A stretch of DNA of 64,000 bases from Psychrobacter sp. 72-O-c (GTDB lineage: Bacteria > Pseudomonadota > Gammaproteobacteria > Pseudomonadales > Moraxellaceae), in contig NZ_CAJHBI010000013.1 in assembly GCF_904846605.1 (NCBI RefSeq), positions 1 to 64,000 of the forward strand. The letters run 5' to 3'. The notes under the pieces were generated by a model. It saw nothing but the letters and a program-made list of their open reading frames with translations. It searched no databases and had not been told where the DNA came from. Below are positions 27,757 to 37,472 of this stretch, piece by piece; the stretch's first letter is position 1, and the number at the start of each line of letters is the position of its first letter. A program made the position numbers and the translations under genes.

Positions 27757-29541
27757 ATGTCTGTCTATAATGCCCCTCTTAATGACATGCGTTTCATCTT
27801 AACAGACGTTTTCAAAGCTCATGAGTTTTGGCAAAATAATGATAATTTGTCTCATGTCGATATGGAAACTGTCGATATGATTTTAGAAGAAATGGCAAAA
27901 TTATCCAAAAACGTTCTACTGCCTATTAACCGTAGCGGCGACGAAGAAGGCGCAACCTTCCAAGGCGACGGTGTAGTCACTACTCCTGAAGGCTTTAAAG
28001 AAGCTTACAACCAATATGCGGAATCAGGCTGGGTTGGTCTTGGCGGTAATCCTGAGTACGGTGGACAAGGCTTCCCGAAAATGGTCACTATGTTGACTGA
28101 AGAAATGATCTTTACCACCAACCAATCGTTTGCTTTGTACCCCAACCTTACGGTCGGTGCAACCCTATGTTTGAATGCCGCCGCCTCAGAAGAACAAAAG
28201 AAAACCTATTTGGAAAAAATGTATTCTGGTGAATGGTCAGGTACGATGTGTTTGACTGAGCCTCATGCTGGTACTGATTTGGGTATTATCAAAACCAAAG
28301 CAGAGCCTAATGGCGATGGTAGCTTCGACATTTCGGGCACCAAAATCTTTATTACTGGTGGTGAGCACGACTTAACTGAAAACATTATTCATTTAGTCTT
28401 GGCAAAAACTCCAGATGCACCCGCTGGTTCTAAAGGCATTTCGCTGTTTGTTGTGCCAAAGTTTTTGGTCAATGAAGATGGCAGCTTAGGTGAGCGTAAT
28501 ACGCTAGCAGCAGGTTCAATTGAGCATAAAATGGGCATCAAGGCCTCCGCTACTTGTGTCATGAACTTTGATAATGCCAAAGGCTGGTTGGTTGGGGCTG
28601 AAAACACAGGTCTGTCTTCTATGTTCATTATGATGAACTACGAGCGCGTGACTATGGGTCTTCAAGGTCTTGGTGGCTCCGAGCTTGCTTATCAAAATGC
28701 CGCACTGTATGCCGTTGATCGTGCTCAAGGTCGTAGCGATACGCAATTTCAAAGCCCTGAAAAGCCTGCTGATGCCATCGTTCACCATGCTGATGTCCGC
28801 CGTATGCTATTAAACGCTAAGGTTAACTCTGAAGCATCACGCTGCTTTGCTATGTATGTGGCCAAACAACTCGATGCTGAAAAGTTCAGTACCGATCCTG
28901 AAGCGGCTCAAATTGCCGCTGCCCGGGTGGCCCTATTAACGCCAGTGGCTAAGGCATTCTTAACCGACAAAGCCTTAGAAGCGACTATTGATTGCCAGCA
29001 AGTCTTTGGTGGTCATGGCTATGTCCGCGAATGGGGTATGGAGCAAATCGTTCGTGATACCCGTATCGCCCAAATTTATGAAGGCGCGAATGGTATTCAG
29101 GCGCTTGACTTACTGGGTCGTAAAGTGGCTCGTAATGATGGTAAATATGTCACCAACTTCTTAGGTGAAATTCGTGATTATATTGACTCCATGCAAGCAG
29201 ACCATGGTATCAAGCAAGCAACATTAGGTGCTGCGGATACAGTTGAAGAGTTAACTAAGACGGTTCTTGCTAATATCAGTACGCGTAAGAATGAGATTAA
29301 TGGCTGCGCGGTTGACTACATGCATGCGTTCGGCTATCTGTGCTACTCGTACATGTTTGCCATGATGGTAGAAGCTGCTGATGGTAAAGAAGGCGAGTTT
29401 TATACTAATAAAGCCAAGCTTGCTGACTACTTTGTCGGTCGTGTGCTACCACGTATTGATGCTCATGCGCAAATGGTCCAAGCCGGTAGCGATCCAATGA
29501 TGAACTTTGATCTTGATTACTTTAATGTCGCTGTTAGCTAA
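27757..29541 (+). CDS. Acyl-CoA dehydrogenase (large, ~600-aa class), paralogue
   Basis: A 594-residue paralogue of the preceding gene, matching along its length (MSVYNAPLNDMRFI start; GTMCLTEPHAGTDLG near 165-180; KMGIKASATCVMNF near 254; IYEGANGIQALDLLGRK near 440 with the catalytic Glu). Differences in the substrate-facing segment (PHAGTDLG against PQCGSDLN) suggest different acyl specificity. AAGGAA ribosome site, own promoter region and own terminator, so the two are regulated separately despite adjacency. It feeds electrons to ETF in fatty-acid or related acyl-CoA oxidation. Confidence 0.93.
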   Translation: MSVYNAPLNDMRFILTDVFKAHEFWQNNDNLSHVDMETVDMILEEMAKLSKNVLLPINRSGDEEGATFQGDGVVTTPEGFKEAYNQYAESGWVGLGGNPEYGGQGFPKMVTMLTEEMIFTTNQSFALYPNLTVGATLCLNAAASEEQKKTYLEKMYSGEWSGTMCLTEPHAGTDLGIIKTKAEPNGDGSFDISGTKIFITGGEHDLTENIIHLVLAKTPDAPAGSKGISLFVVPKFLVNEDGSLGERNTLAAGSIEHKMGIKASATCVMNFDNAKGWLVGAENTGLSSMFIMMNYERVTMGLQGLGGSELAYQNAALYAVDRAQGRSDTQFQSPEKPADAIVHHADVRRMLLNAKVNSEASRCFAMYVAKQLDAEKFSTDPEAAQIAAARVALLTPVAKAFLTDKALEATIDCQQVFGGHGYVREWGMEQIVRDTRIAQIYEGANGIQALDLLGRKVARNDGKYVTNFLGEIRDYIDSMQADHGIKQATLGAADTVEELTKTVLANISTRKNEINGCAVDYMHAFGYLCYSYMFAMMVEAADGKEGEFYTNKAKLADYFVGRVLPRIDAHAQMVQAGSDPMMNFDLDYFNVAVS

Positions 29542-29576
29542 TCATCTGCTAAACCATCCCTAATACAACGATAAAG

Positions 29577-29602
29577 AGGACAGTTCACTACTGTCCTTTT
29601 TT
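29577..29602 (+). terminator. Rho-independent terminator after the second acyl-CoA dehydrogenase
   Basis: AGGACAGT (29577-29584) pairs with ACTGTCCT (29590-29597) around a five-base loop, followed by a T run. Confidence 0.9.
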
Positions 29603-29808
29603 ATTGCCCAATACTTTTTTACTGAAACTACCTCTTGAAATCAATTACTAACAAAATAATTGACCATCGACACGCTGTTCAGATTAAAATAACAGCGGGC
29701 TAGCTTTTGACTTTTAGTAACAGCTAAATATGCCGCTATCTGGTTAAGTCATTTTAGATATCCAAAAAAAACAACCAATATTCGAACAACCACAATAAAG
29801 GGTACGAT

Positions 29809-32277
29809 GTGTCAGAAATGAAACGCATTTTACAGCAGATTACTGCCTTAAGTGATGTACCCGATCCTTCGGTTCTCAAACGCTTGATTGATGAGCTGCG
29901 AGTGACTGATAAGGAGCCTGTTTTAGCCAATGAAAATCTCCAAACCCTTATTGATATCTTACGTCAACACCCAGAATATGGTGATGGACTTGCCAGCTTT
30001 GTATTAAAGCTGATTATCCAATATCGCCAAATTGCGCTGTATACTGATACTGGCATCATGTCAGATGAGGGATTTTTTAGTAGCCTGCGCCGCTTAATCG
30101 GGCATCGATTTTTACCGCTACTGCCACAAGATGACTCGGTCGTTGAGCTAGTAGGATATTTATTCGATAAGCGCTCTGATGAGCGCTGGCTGGCTAACAT
30201 CGAAAAAGAAAAGTGGGATGCTTTAGTTGAATTACTTCAAGTCAGAGAACAACATCTATATCTAGTCGCCACGGCAAAAAATAGTATTTTGAACGCTATT
30301 GTTATTTTATCTTATCGTATCAGTGGTATCGGACTACATCCTGATTTGATGGAAGCTTACCCGCAAATATTAAACTACTCAGCGTCTTTTGTGGCACAAA
30401 ACCAAGAAGCCGTTTTATTTGTTAATCAATATCGACAAACGCACGAGCTAGATAATTTAACTGACATTACGCCTGAACAAGCGGTCAACCCGGCACCTTT
30501 GTTAGTCATGTTGGAGCAATGTGAAGATATCGTCGCCACCGTGCGCAAACGTATTTATAAAACCGGTATTTCCATTCGCCTGACCAATATGATGCTGCGT
30601 CTCGATCAAAGCTTGCAGCGCATGCGTATCTTAACTCAGCTGGTTTCAGATAACTCTCAACAACGTGATCGCGCAGTGATTGAGCTTATTCAGGCGCTGA
30701 TCACGTCTGCTAATCGTCTTTATAGCATTGGTTACTTGATTGATAATAATACCAAACTACTCTCACGTAAAGTGACCGAAAACGCCAGCCGCGTTGGTGA
30801 ACACTATATCAGTACCGATAAAGCTGGCTACCAAAAAATGTTTAAAAAAGCTTCTATTGGTGGGTTTGTGATTGCTTTTATGGCCACTATTAAAATATTG
30901 GCTTATCATTTAGCGCTTGCACCAATGGGCCGAGCTTTTATAAACAGTATGATTTATGGTTTGGGCTTCGTTTTTATCCACGTCATTCACGGTACGGTGG
31001 CAACTAAACAGCCGGCAATGACTGCCGCTGCTATCGCCTCAACCATCTCAGACAGCTCGGGTAAAAAATCACATCAGCTCACCAAGTTGTCAGAGCTGAT
31101 GGTCGATATCTTGCGCACCCAATTCATCGCTATTATGGGCAATGTTATGCTGGCCATACCGGTGGCACTGATGATCTCTTTTGCATGGCTGCAGTATACG
31201 GGTACGCCCATGATTGATCCGGTTAAGGCGGGCCACCTTCTCCATGATTTAGATCCCTTTCGCTCATTAGCGCTACCGCACGCGGCCATTGCGGGGGTTT
31301 ATCTGTTCTTATCTGGTCTTATTGCCGGCTACTATGATAATTTGGCGGTTTACAATCAAATTGGTGCGCGAATTCAACGACATCGGTTACTGCAATATTT
31401 ATTACCCAAATCATGGCTTCAGCGTTTGGGCGGCTTTATAGAAGCCAATCTTGGCGCGATCATGGGCAACTTTTTATTTGGGGTATTCTTAGGCAGTACC
31501 GCTACTATCGGTTACTTATTTGGCCTACCAATTGATATTCGTCACATTGCTTTTGCTTCGGCAAACTTGGCGCACGGACTGTTTAACCTATCAGCCACAC
31601 AAATGAGTTGGGAAATCATTTTATTATCCTTCCTTGGAGTCGCGCTTATTGGTATCGTCAACTTGATGGTAAGCTTTTCGCTTGCCCTATTTGTAGCATT
31701 GCGTTCTAAAGAAGTTAGATTCTTTGAATGGAGTCGGCTCACCAAGCTCGTCTTTGGCCATATTATTCATCATCCGTCCGATTTTTTCTGGCCACGCGAT
31801 AATCCCATGAAATACGCGCGTATCGATAGCCAAGGACATATGATTTTTGAGGACAGCTCAGCACAAAAAGACGGCAAGGCAATACCTAATAATTACGTCG
31901 TCAGACGCTTATCTGATATAAAAATATTGCCTGAGTCCATGCAAGCCGCCACAACGGACATCTACTACGACAATAAACCTCAAGGTAATGATGTCAGCGT
32001 AGGACAAGCAGCTCACACTACGTTATCTAACGCCTCATCCAAAAACATAATCGATCTTGACGATGGGCTAGTAGATGAAGAGCTCAACAGCGTACCCTAC
32101 ACTGATGACATTCAATATGATAAGGCCACCAAAACGCTTGGAACAACTGATAGTGGCAAAAATAATAGCAGTCATGAGGGCTCTGATAGTAGTCATGATA
32201 GCTCTGATAATAAAGCTACTGGAGATGCCAAAACGCCACTTCCTAAACCCAAAAAGCCGCCCAACCTACCCAGTTAG
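29809..32277 (+). CDS. Large membrane protein of the 'site-specific recombinase' (Gcr, PF10136) family
   Basis: An 822-residue protein. Residues 1-340 are soluble and helical; 345-660 hold about six to seven hydrophobic segments with HDLDPFRSLALPHAAIAGVYLF and GYYDNLAVYNQIGAR, segments typical of the family named after Neisseria gcr. The C-terminal ~150 residues are hydrophilic and rich in Ser, Asp and Asn. Start is GTG. No tyrosine- or serine-recombinase catalytic signature is visible, and multiple membrane segments argue against a DNA recombinase, so the family name is probably historical. It is monocistronic. Family call good, function unknown. Confidence 0.8.
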   Translation: MSEMKRILQQITALSDVPDPSVLKRLIDELRVTDKEPVLANENLQTLIDILRQHPEYGDGLASFVLKLIIQYRQIALYTDTGIMSDEGFFSSLRRLIGHRFLPLLPQDDSVVELVGYLFDKRSDERWLANIEKEKWDALVELLQVREQHLYLVATAKNSILNAIVILSYRISGIGLHPDLMEAYPQILNYSASFVAQNQEAVLFVNQYRQTHELDNLTDITPEQAVNPAPLLVMLEQCEDIVATVRKRIYKTGISIRLTNMMLRLDQSLQRMRILTQLVSDNSQQRDRAVIELIQALITSANRLYSIGYLIDNNTKLLSRKVTENASRVGEHYISTDKAGYQKMFKKASIGGFVIAFMATIKILAYHLALAPMGRAFINSMIYGLGFVFIHVIHGTVATKQPAMTAAAIASTISDSSGKKSHQLTKLSELMVDILRTQFIAIMGNVMLAIPVALMISFAWLQYTGTPMIDPVKAGHLLHDLDPFRSLALPHAAIAGVYLFLSGLIAGYYDNLAVYNQIGARIQRHRLLQYLLPKSWLQRLGGFIEANLGAIMGNFLFGVFLGSTATIGYLFGLPIDIRHIAFASANLAHGLFNLSATQMSWEIILLSFLGVALIGIVNLMVSFSLALFVALRSKEVRFFEWSRLTKLVFGHIIHHPSDFFWPRDNPMKYARIDSQGHMIFEDSSAQKDGKAIPNNYVVRRLSDIKILPESMQAATTDIYYDNKPQGNDVSVGQAAHTTLSNASSKNIIDLDDGLVDEELNSVPYTDDIQYDKATKTLGTTDSGKNNSSHEGSDSSHDSSDNKATGDAKTPLPKPKKPPNLPS

Positions 32278-32366
32278 AGTAGTAAGACGGCGACTTATAT
32301 TTTTTACTTAAAACGAGCCAGGTTAAATAATCTTGAAATAAACAGTCTCGAAATGAACAAATTTTA

Positions 32367-33203
32367 CTAGGGCGTAGGACAATGCGCACTGGAAGTGATA
32401 ACTTCACCGTCACTTAATCGGTAAGCCAATAGATAGTTACCCCAGACGCAGCCCCCATCAAGTGCGCGAGCGTGTGGCAGATCAACTTCACCTTTAAGGG
32501 CCGCCCAATGTCCAAACAATATCTTACGCTCGCGTGGCACTTGCCATTCAAACCATGGCGCAAAGTCATCCGGCATCACCTCATCGAGACTGGCGGTAAA
32601 GCTAAACTCCAGTGTGCCATCCTGTTTGCATAGCCGCATGCGGGTAAAATAATTAGCAATTGCCCGTATTTTGGTAAAACCATTAATACCGGCATGCCAA
32701 TCATCGACCGTTTTGCTATATAAGTGTGGCAGTATCCGATCAAGCTGATATAAACTGCCTTGCAGCTGTGCCTCCAACTGCAGTGCGTAATCTGCTGCTG
32801 CCTCAATGCTCCAATGTGGCGGGATACCCGCATGCACCAATATCGTATGGGTATCGGGGTAAGCCAATATCGGCTGGTGGCGTAACCACTGTAATAATTC
32901 TTCGCTATCTTCAGCAGCAAAAATCGGGGCCGTCTTGTCTTTTTTCTTAATTTTAGTCGCCCCGCGCCATACCGCGAGTAAATTTAAATCATGATTGCCC
33001 AAAACAGTTGCTGCAGCCCCTTGCTCACATAACGCTTTAACATCGCGCAAGGTATTTAGTGAGTCTTCACCGCGTGCCACTAAATCACCGGCAAACCATA
33101 ACTTGTCTTGAGTCGGATCAAAATCCAAGGTCTTAAGTAATTGACGATACGCGCCATAGCAACCTTGCAAATCACCGATGACGTATTGATGACGAAAACT
33201 CAT
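32367..33203 (-). CDS. apaH: Bis(5'-nucleosyl)-tetraphosphatase (symmetrical), ApaH
   Basis: A 278-residue metallophosphatase that hydrolyses Ap4A to two ADP (and can remove Np4 caps from RNA). The phosphoesterase motifs are all present: GDLQGCYGAYRQL near 9-21, FAGDLVARGEDSL near 38-50, VLGNHDLNLLAV near 68-79 and the VHAGIPPHW motif near 125. The usual HG of motif 1 reads QG. It is downstream of rsmA and pdxA on the same strand, preserving the classical pdxA-ksgA-apaH order, without apaG between. Confidence 0.95.
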   Translation of the reverse strand: MSFRHQYVIGDLQGCYGAYRQLLKTLDFDPTQDKLWFAGDLVARGEDSLNTLRDVKALCEQGAAATVLGNHDLNLLAVWRGATKIKKKDKTAPIFAAEDSEELLQWLRHQPILAYPDTHTILVHAGIPPHWSIEAAADYALQLEAQLQGSLYQLDRILPHLYSKTVDDWHAGINGFTKIRAIANYFTRMRLCKQDGTLEFSFTASLDEVMPDDFAPWFEWQVPRERKILFGHWAALKGEVDLPHARALDGGCVWGNYLLAYRLSDGEVITSSAHCPTP

Positions 33204-33321
33204 AATGCCTCTGTTGCTAAGACTTGATAATTATTATTGAAAGATAAGTCAATAAAGAAATATTTATTGAAAACAATCGACGCTAGAGATACGGATAGCG
33301 TTTATCGATAATAAATATAAT

Positions 33322-34191
33322 TTAGCTCTCTACTTCTAAATGACGCACTTGGTTGCTTAAATTCACAAAATCGCTAACACTCAACGTTTCCGGACGTGCT
33401 TGTGGATCGATACCACAGGCTGCAAAATCGTCTTCGCTTAGTGTGGGTAGCAACGTCGATTTCTTAAAAATAGCGCGCAGGGTTTTGCGGCGATGGTTAA
33501 AGGTCTCACGTACTATGAGTGCAAAATGCTGCTCATCTTCTGCCACTATTGGCTTATCAATATGCGGGGTAAGGCGAAAGACCGCACTAGTCACTTTGGG
33601 CGGTGGGTTAAAAGCACCTCTTGGTACGGTCAATAAATAATCGGTATCACAATGATATTGCATTATGACTGACAGACGACCATAGATTTTGCTGCCAACG
33701 TCGGCGGTAATACGCTCTACTACTTCCTTTTGTAACATAAAGTGCATGTCTTGAATGACATCAGCATAACTAAGCAAATGAAACAGTATTGGCGTAGAGA
33801 TATTATACGGTAGATTGCCCACCACGCGTAGCTTGCCACGCTCAGGGCTATATAGCTCGCGATAATCAACGTTCATGGCGTTGGCTTTGATAATCGTAAA
33901 GTTAGGATGGCTGTTGGCACCGATACGAATGCGTAAGCTATCTGCTAAATCGCGATCAAGCTCAATGACAGTCATAGCGTCGACTTCAGCTAATAAAGGT
34001 TCAGTCAATGCCCCCATACCGGGACCAATTTCTATTAGGTTTTCATCACGACTCAAATGAATACTATCGACAATTTCACGAATAACACTGCGATCATGCA
34101 AGAAATTTTGTCCAAAGCGTTTGCGTGGCTGGTGTTTGGCAGCTCGCAAGCTGGCAGATAAGGTTTCGGCGTCAAACGAAGGTTTAGACAT
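33322..34191 (-). CDS. rsmA: 16S rRNA dimethyladenosine transferase RsmA (KsgA)
   Basis: A 289-residue Rossmann methyltransferase that dimethylates A1518 and A1519 in helix 45 of 16S rRNA, a late check in 30S assembly. Motifs: [10 protein letters not shown] near 24-33, [18 protein letters not shown] near 50-67 (SAM motif I), [30 protein letters not shown] near 125 (NLPY catalytic motif IV), and [14 protein letters not shown]. Lies 118 bp upstream of apaH and downstream of pdxA. Confidence 0.96.
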   Translation of the reverse strand: MSKPSFDAETLSASLRAAKHQPRKRFGQNFLHDRSVIREIVDSIHLSRDENLIEIGPGMGALTEPLLAEVDAMTVIELDRDLADSLRIRIGANSHPNFTIIKANAMNVDYRELYSPERGKLRVVGNLPYNISTPILFHLLSYADVIQDMHFMLQKEVVERITADVGSKIYGRLSVIMQYHCDTDYLLTVPRGAFNPPPKVTSAVFRLTPHIDKPIVAEDEQHFALIVRETFNHRRKTLRAIFKKSTLLPTLSEDDFAACGIDPQARPETLSVSDFVNLSNQVRHLEVES

Positions 34192-34488
34192 AAAGGATTC
34201 TTAATTAATAAACAATAAAATAGTAAATACCGCTAATAAAGCAGTAAGAGAATGGTTTTATATTTTTAAATTATATCACAGCTTATAATTAGCCTGCATT
34301 TTGCATTGTCTTGTAGGTTGAAAAATGTAGTCCGTTCAAAATAAAAATGGCACAAGTATTATAACGTGCTACTGGTACAAATTTTCCTCGCTTGCTGTGC
34401 GGCGTCTCAACTCCAGAGGCTTCAAACAATTTATCCTAGCAGCACTGTATTCTTTTCAAAATAAATCAATGATTATAAGTACCGTATT

Positions 34489-35592
34489 CTAATGAGCAAA
34501 AGCCTTATCTGCCATTTCATTCGCCATAACTAACGCTTGGTATAAGCTAGTAGCACTGGCGCCGCCGCGACCCGCCAAATCAAGCGCCGTGCCATGATCT
34601 ACAGACGTTCGAATATAAGGCAATCCTAAGGTTAGATTAACCGTATCACCAAAACCATGCGACTTAAGTACCGGCAATCCTTGATCATGATACATCGCAA
34701 TGACTGCATCACAATTCTCCAAATGTCTGGGCGTGAATAGTGTATCAGCGGGCATCGCCTCCGAGATATCTACCCCTGCTGCGATAAATTCTTGTAACAC
34801 AGGGTTGATAATTTCAATCTCTTCCGTGCCCAAATGCCCACCCTCGCCAGCATGCGGATTAAGACCACAAACTAAAATGCACGGTTGAGTCAAACCAAAT
34901 TTTGAGCGCATATCATCGAGCACAATTTGTACCGTCTGGCGTACATTATCTGCAGTGATAGCCGCGGGCACATCTTTTAGAGCCAAATGAGTGGTCACTA
35001 AGGCGACTTTCATGGCTGGGTTGGCCAGCATCATTACTACTTTATCACGGCCACTTTGCTGCATAAAAAATTCCGTATGACCGCTAAACATAGTGCCATC
35101 TAACAGCTTGATATCGGCATCAATCAGCGCAGATTTTTGTAGTGGTCCGGTTATTATAGCGGCCACAGTGTTATTTGACGCAAGCTGATGGGCGATTTCT
35201 AATTGCTGCGCAACCATTAGCGCATTATTAATATCAATATGACCAGCGACCACAGGAGCACCACAAGGAATATCAAGTAAAATAAACGCAGGGCTATTAT
35301 CATCATTAGTGACAGCAAACTGCTGTGATATATGCCCTATAAAATCGTCAGCATCTATTTGTGCATCTGCTGTTTGCCAAGATAGTTTGCTCGTTAACAC
35401 ACCAGCGGCGACCAACTCATCTACTCGCGCTTGCATGGCAGCGGCATCAGCGGTCACCCAAATTGGTCGCGAAAAATCTTGTAACTTACCGGCTTGTGCC
35501 AGTAGTAGCACCACGTCCATACCGATGCCCGCAGGCTCACCAGTGGTGATAAGAAGAGGTAGTTTTTGCATAGTCAAACTGTCCTTACTCAT
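34489..35592 (-). CDS. pdxA: 4-hydroxythreonine-4-phosphate dehydrogenase
   Basis: A 367-residue NAD-dependent enzyme of pyridoxal 5'-phosphate biosynthesis, oxidising 4-phosphohydroxy-L-threonine. Landmarks: TTGEPAGIGMDVVL near 15-28, GHTEFFMQQSG (metal His) near 175, LNPHAGEGGHLGTEE (metal His) near 250, and MYHDQGLPVLKSHGFGDTVN (metal His) near 305. It is 30-40 residues longer than E. coli PdxA, with short insertions in the first 140 residues. Same strand and order as rsmA-apaH. 297 bp of AT-rich DNA separates it from rsmA, so a separate rsmA promoter is likely. Confidence 0.95.
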   Translation of the reverse strand: MSKDSLTMQKLPLLITTGEPAGIGMDVVLLLAQAGKLQDFSRPIWVTADAAAMQARVDELVAAGVLTSKLSWQTADAQIDADDFIGHISQQFAVTNDDNSPAFILLDIPCGAPVVAGHIDINNALMVAQQLEIAHQLASNNTVAAIITGPLQKSALIDADIKLLDGTMFSGHTEFFMQQSGRDKVVMMLANPAMKVALVTTHLALKDVPAAITADNVRQTVQIVLDDMRSKFGLTQPCILVCGLNPHAGEGGHLGTEEIEIINPVLQEFIAAGVDISEAMPADTLFTPRHLENCDAVIAMYHDQGLPVLKSHGFGDTVNLTLGLPYIRTSVDHGTALDLAGRGGASATSLYQALVMANEMADKAFAH

Positions 35593-35937
35593 ATTATAAA
35601 TATCAGATTTTATTATATTTCTTATTATATTTATGACTTTTTAGTGCATCATTTTATTCGCTATTCATATCTATTAAGAGACTGGCGGATACATAGATAG
35701 TTGCTGATAGCGTCCGAAAAAAGCACATAATGTGTTAAACTTTCGCTTTTGATTGTAGCATTTACTGGCGAGCGATGAAGCCACGTTTTGGTACCTCTAT
35801 CGTAGAAGTACAGCTCACTTTCTGTTTATATTTTTAATCATACTATTTTTTTTAGACATACTCTTTTAACTGTTTTATTTTAATGCATTTTTTACAACGA
35901 CTTCTGAATACCGACTTTTTTTAATAATTAGGCACTC
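35593..35937. other. 345-bp divergent intergenic region between pdxA and dnaB
   Basis: AT-rich divergent promoter region; no RNA gene, terminator or distinctive repeat recognised. rpsF-rpsR-rplI, which often precede dnaB, are not here. Confidence 0.5.
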
Positions 35938-37338
35938 ATGGCAGACACCGACAAGACCGACGACTTACTCAATCAGCAACCGCCACACAATATCGATATC
36001 GAAAAGGCGTTGCTGGCTTCTTTGATGAGTATTGAAGAGGCATATGACAAGATTGCCGACATCGTCACCAAAGACGACTTTTATGCGGGGCGGCACCAAT
36101 ATATCTTCGACGCTATCGCTCATTTGGCGGCAGTTAATGAGCCTTATGATACGGTTATGGTGCATGACTGGTTAGAAGCTCAAAAGCTTCTTAAAAGTGC
36201 TGGTGGTGACAGTTATTTAGCCGATATCTTAAGCCAAAGCCCAGCGACGCTCTTTAACCTAACCGCCTATGCTCAGCGCGTACGTGAACTGTCTACCTTG
36301 CGCCAGCTGATTACTACGGGCAATGATATGCTCACTTTAGCTTATCATCCCAAAGATCAAACCGTCAGTGATATTTTGGATAATGTGGAAGCCAAAATAT
36401 TCAGTATCAATGAGCAGCATAATAAACGCGCTGAGCAGCGTGGGCCGGTTGGCATTACTTCAGTATTGACCAACGTCATCGATAAAATTCAAGAGCTTAA
36501 ATCAAATCCTGATGGCATGATTGGTCTGCAAACCCCATTTGCCGAGCTAAATAATAAAACTCAAGGGCTGCAAGCTGGTGATCTAGTTATTGTCGCCGCT
36601 CGTCCTTCTATGGGTAAGACCACCTTTGCTATGAACTTGGCGGAGGGTATTTTATTCAATGAAGATCTACCAGTGGTGGTGTTTTCTATGGAGATGCCGG
36701 CAGAATCAATTGTTATGCGTTTATTATCATCTTGGGGAGCGATTAATCAAACCCATCTGCGCTCAGGGCAAATGAACGAAGATGAATGGGCAAAAATGAT
36801 GAATGCTATTCAACACCTGCAATCAAAGCATTTATATATCGATGACAGTACTGCCCTACCGCCATCAGAGCTGCGTTCTCGCTGCCGCCGTATCGCCAAA
36901 AATCATGATGGAAAGTTGGGTGCTATCATCGTCGATTATCTACAATTAATGAAAGTCCCTGGTCTTGATACCAACCGGGTTGGAGAAATCTCTGAGATCT
37001 CTCGTAGTCTAAAGGCGTTAGCACGTGAACTTGAATGTCCAGTCATTGCCCTATCACAGCTGAACCGTAGTCTAGAAAACCGCCCAAATAAGCGCCCGAT
37101 TATGTCAGATTTACGTGAGTCTGGCGCTATTGAACAGGATGCCGATTTGATTATGTTTATCTATCGCGACGAGGTTTATAATGAAAACTCAGACCACAAA
37201 GGCGTGGCTGAGATTATTATCGGTAAGCAACGTAACGGTCCTATCGGAACATTACGCTTGGGTTTTGAGGGGCAGTTTACCCGCTTTATTAACCTCACGC
37301 CTGAATACTATCAAGGCGTTACCTTTGATGATGAATAG
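35938..37338 (+). CDS. dnaB: Replicative DNA helicase DnaB
   Basis: A 466-residue hexameric 5'-3' helicase of the replication fork. The N-terminal domain (about 15-120; PHNIDIEKALLASLM) precedes the linker and RecA-like motor: Walker A ARPSMGKTTFAMN near 222-235, Walker B region AIIVDYLQLM near 330, the ALSQLNRSLENRPNKRP segment near 370, and SDLRESGAIEQDADLI with the arginine finger near 392. Normal length, no intein. alr follows 134 bp downstream on the same strand. Confidence 0.97.
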   Translation: MADTDKTDDLLNQQPPHNIDIEKALLASLMSIEEAYDKIADIVTKDDFYAGRHQYIFDAIAHLAAVNEPYDTVMVHDWLEAQKLLKSAGGDSYLADILSQSPATLFNLTAYAQRVRELSTLRQLITTGNDMLTLAYHPKDQTVSDILDNVEAKIFSINEQHNKRAEQRGPVGITSVLTNVIDKIQELKSNPDGMIGLQTPFAELNNKTQGLQAGDLVIVAARPSMGKTTFAMNLAEGILFNEDLPVVVFSMEMPAESIVMRLLSSWGAINQTHLRSGQMNEDEWAKMMNAIQHLQSKHLYIDDSTALPPSELRSRCRRIAKNHDGKLGAIIVDYLQLMKVPGLDTNRVGEISEISRSLKALARELECPVIALSQLNRSLENRPNKRPIMSDLRESGAIEQDADLIMFIYRDEVYNENSDHKGVAEIIIGKQRNGPIGTLRLGFEGQFTRFINLTPEYYQGVTFDDE

Positions 37339-37472
37339 TGCGCGAGCGTGCTTAATATTTAAAAAAATAATTAACTTTTAACGATAAATTGCTACTGATA
37401 ACAAACGGCTATTAATAACAATAGCTTTGGCTGGTCAGTAGCTTTAAAACTCTGCTAATAAAGAAGCTGACT

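Noticed and set aside
29809-32277. Phage or integrative-element recombinase
   Set aside because: No catalytic recombinase motif, multiple membrane segments, no att-like repeats or mobile genes nearby.
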